Assembly: GCA_035690495.1 (NCBI GenBank) | Contig: DASSKK010000042.1 | Coordinates: 1 to 24,520, forward strand | Origin: DASSKK01 sp035690495 | GTDB taxonomy: Bacteria > Actinomycetota > Actinomycetes > Propionibacteriales > Nocardioidaceae | Direction: 5' to 3' | Length of the DNA: 24,520 nt | Part shown: in pieces, positions 22,625-24,520 of the stretch | Layout: the number at the start of each line of letters is the position of its first letter | Position numbering within the stretch: position 1 is the stretch's first letter | Notes under the pieces: generated by a model | Told to the model about the DNA's origin: nothing | The model's input: only the letters and a program-made list of their open reading frames with translations | Databases searched by the model: none | Translations under genes and position numbers: made by a program

Positions 22625-22698
22625 GGGGCGGTAGCTCAGCCGGTTAGAGCAGAGGACTCATAATCCTTGGGTCGTGGGTTCGAGTCCCACCCGCCCCA
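22625..22698 (+). tRNA. tRNA with CAT anticodon (elongator Met likely)
   Basis: A 74-nt cloverleaf is complete: acceptor GGGGCGG with CCGCCCC, D-arm GCTC/GAGC, anticodon stem GAGGA/TCCTT around loop CTCATAA with anticodon CAT at 22659-22661, and T-arm GTGGG-TTCGAGT-CCCAC. The discriminator is A and no CCA is encoded. CAT reads methionine in elongator tRNA. An Ile2 tRNA with a lysidine-modified CAT cannot be excluded from sequence alone. Confidence 0.95.
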
Positions 22699-23181
22699 CT
22701 GAGGGATTCGCGCAGGTCATCCCTGAAGGAGCGGGGCCGGTCAAGAGGTGGTCGGCTCCCATTTTCTTGGCCCCTCGACCCGGCTTTGGACGCGCGGAGG
22801 TAGGGGCCGGGGTCAAGGCTCGGGCGGAGCCCGACCGCGTAGCGGCCGTAGGGCCTTGACGCCGGTCCTGCTCGGTGCATCCAAGTGGGGTTGTCGAGGG
22901 GGGCTGGCTGGGGATCACTTCCGTGGTGGTCGCAGGTGTCGGGGCGGTTATCGCATCATCGCCGGATACCGGAGCGGGGGGAGCAAGCGTGCTGGCTGCT
23001 CGGTCATCCCTTCGAGACGCTCGTCGTGCGCAGGTAGCACGACGGGGCCGCATGATGGGGTTCGCCTCCAGGCTGAGGGATCGATGGCCGGTCGGGGTCA
23101 ATCAGAACGCTCGATCGCGCCGCTGGTAGGCGGGGATCATGACCTGCACGGCCACGCGGCCGGCCATCGGGTTCGCGGGTC
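22699..23181. other. Gene-free gap after the tRNA
   Basis: I see no supported gene in these 483 bases. Open frames on both strands are arginine- and proline-rich, and one minus-strand frame is a known artefact that runs into the tRNA (GRVGLEPTTQGL). No clear hairpin with a T-run, repeat array or promoter stands out. Confidence 0.6.
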
Positions 23182-24094
23182 TCATGCCGCGGGCACCTTC
23201 ACGGGTCGGTGCAGGGCACGGGCGTGGTGATCTCGCAGGGCGTAGAAGACGAACTCGGTTTGCTTGCGGGCCGCCGCGACGGTGCCGATGTTCTTCCCGC
23301 GCCGGTCGGCGACCTGCTTCTTGTAGGCGCCGAGCACGGTGCCAGTCCCGAGGGTCTTGACCGACTCCACCGCCGCCCATCGCACCAGCCGGGACCCCTG
23401 CTTGGTGATCCGGCCCCGATGGAGGTGGGTGTCGGACTCGTGATGTTTGGGTGTCAACCCTGCCCAGCACGCAAGTTGGTGTGCATTGTCGAACCGGCCG
23501 ACATCGCCGACCTCGGCACAGAAGACCGCAGCCAGCACCTGGCCGACTCCGGGCAGCTGCTGCAACGCGACGAAGCCGGGGTCGCCGGCCAGCCGTCCCT
23601 GGCTGAGCTGGGTGAACCGGTCGATCTCGTCTTGCAGGTCCTCGATCAGACCGCGCAGCGACTGGACCCGGGCGGCGTAGGGGGCCGGCAGCGCGACCCG
23701 GTCGAGCAGCTGGTTCCCCTCGACCCCGAACAGGTCGCTGAGCGTGACTTGGACACCGCACTTGGCCAGCACAGCGTGGATCTTTGCCTTGCAGTGCGAA
23801 CGCAGCCCGACCAGTTTGGCGCGGTGGCCCACCAGTTCGCGCAGCTCCCGGGTCGCCGGCGGCGCGATCCAGGCCTCCGGCAGCCGGCCATCCGCAGCAA
23901 GTCCGCCAGATCGGAGGCGCCGCGAAAGTCTTCACCCGCCGGTACTCGAACGCCTTCACCCCAAGTGGATGCGCCAAATGCACGTGCGCCCCCGCCTCCT
24001 GCAGTGCGTCGACGGCCCAGTACCAGCCATAGGTCGCCTCCAACACCACCTGCGGGGATTCCCCCGCGAACTGTTGCCCTGCGTACTCTGACAT
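23182..24094 (-). pseudogene. Decayed IS110-family transposase
   Basis: The C-terminal two-thirds (23182-23832) is an intact frame with LPGVGQVLAAVFCAEVGDVGRF, HQLACWAGLTPKHHESD and ITKQGSRLVRWAAVES, the Transposase_20 domain of IS110 enzymes. Upstream, VVLEATYGWYWAVDALQEAGAHVHLAHPLGVKAFEYRRVK belongs to the DEDD/RuvC-like half but in another frame. Small deletions near 23925-23930 and 23886-23888 break it, and the first catalytic aspartate region is lost. A good AAGGAGG site precedes ATG 24094, which suggests the truncated front may still be translated. The element is inactive. Confidence 0.85.
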
Positions 24095-24411
24095 CAGGGG
24101 CCTCCTTCGTCGTCGAAGTTGAGTACACCCCCAGCATCCGCTGGGACCGCACGAAGAGCGGACGCCCCGCTCCTTCATCGCATCAGGACAGAAACGAGGC
24201 CTCACAGCACGATGTTTTCGTCGACCTTCTGACTGTGGCTAAGCGCAGGTTGTCTGTCTTAGTCCGTTGGCGTACGTAGTCGTTCGCCGAGTTGTCATTG
24301 TTGTTGCTGTACTACCGCCTCGAGAGCGCGAAATTCGTCCTCAGCGCGTCTCGCTTAGTGAGGCTCGACTGTCTGCCAAGGAGATATTGTCAAGACCTGT
24401 GGATCGGCATG
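24095..24411. other. Gap between transposase remnants
   Basis: No convincing gene is visible in these 317 bases. AAGGAGG on the minus strand at 24101-24107 serves the following IS110 remnant. The rest may include IS ends, but I found no matching inverted repeats. Confidence 0.45.
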
Positions 24412-24520
24412 TCACGCGACTTGCTGATCACCTCCTGATTCGACGGCTGGTTCGTCGGTTCGCTCGACGAGTTTGCCCTTCTTGAACTGGGCTCCGGCTC
24501 GGACCAGCGCGACCAGGTGC
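24412..24520 (-). CDS. C-terminal end of a gene running off the window
   Basis: A minus-strand frame enters from the right edge and reads HLVALVRAGAQFKKGKLVER, followed by about 15 polar residues, and stops with TGA at 24412-24414. Similar VALVRAGxxFxxGxLVER tails occur, as I recall, in actinomycete IS transposases, which fits the surroundings, but only 35 residues are visible. The identity cannot be fixed here. Confidence 0.4.
   Translation of the reverse strand, partial: HLVALVRAGAQFKKGKLVERTDEPAVESGGDQQVA

Noticed and set aside
20966..22663. 565-codon plus-strand open frame
   Set aside because: It is antisense to the MFS and PIG-L genes, highly charged, without motifs, and runs into the tRNA.
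22644..23101. Minus-strand open frames overlapping the tRNA and reading GRVGLEPTTQGL or GGTRTHDPRI
   Set aside because: These are well-known spurious translations of the antisense strand of tRNA genes, with no other conserved content.
23209..24279. 356-codon plus-strand frame at the right end
   Set aside because: It is antisense to the IS110 transposase remnant and contains no recognisable motif.

Overview
The window is GC-rich DNA with frequent GTG starts, many ATGA/GTGA stop-start overlaps, a tRNA gene with no encoded CCA, and IS remnants of types common in actinomycetes. I infer a high-GC Gram-positive actinomycete, possibly Pseudonocardia-like; the genus is a guess. Most of the window looks like an accessory region: intact catabolic-type operons lie between decayed transposases, frameshifted paralogues, an integrase with an AbiE toxin-antitoxin pair, and a tRNA fragment that looks like an attachment site.

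Layout. 1-1150: decayed DDE/integrase-core transposase (minus strand) and its end repeats. 1193-7266: plus-strand module A, with an operator-like palindrome, a DapA-fold protein lacking the Schiff-base lysine, a FAD-dependent reductase/dehydrogenase, a wrecked class V aminotransferase, a ketopantoate-reductase-like enzyme, a wrecked short-chain dehydrogenase and an APH-type kinase, joined by 4-base overlaps. 7321-11159: module B, with an SDR stub, class III CoA-transferase, crotonase-fold protein without either classical glutamate, an intact serine-glyoxylate-type aminotransferase (paralogue of the wrecked one) and a GlcG/HbpS-like protein, closed by a hairpin. 11310-14414: tyrosine recombinase, AbiEi/AbiEii with a palindromic, apparently leaderless promoter, repeats resembling integrase arm sites, and the 3' part of a tRNA-Asn. 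14414-15025: IS481-like debris, repeats and a perfect 15-bp inverted repeat. 15026-18012: a small unknown gene divergent from a DUF1611 P-loop protein plus an amino-acid racemase (alanine/ornithine racemase fold), with a structured leader upstream. 17824-22552: minus-strand operon of PIG-L-type deacetylase, two MFS transporters and a zinc-ribbon metallo-beta-lactamase-fold hydrolase, ending in an alpha/beta-hydrolase stub. 22625-22698: tRNA with CAT anticodon. 23182-24520: decayed IS110-family transposase and the tail of another minus-strand gene.

Modules A and B together look like a route that oxidises, transaminates, CoA-activates and carbon-carbon-rearranges small carboxylic acids, but I cannot name the substrate. 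The most unusual points are the catalytic-residue losses in the DapA-like and crotonase-like proteins, the decay of one aminotransferase beside an intact paralogue, and the AbiE island next to a tRNA-Asn attachment-like site. I ran no searches; family calls rest on motifs read by eye.
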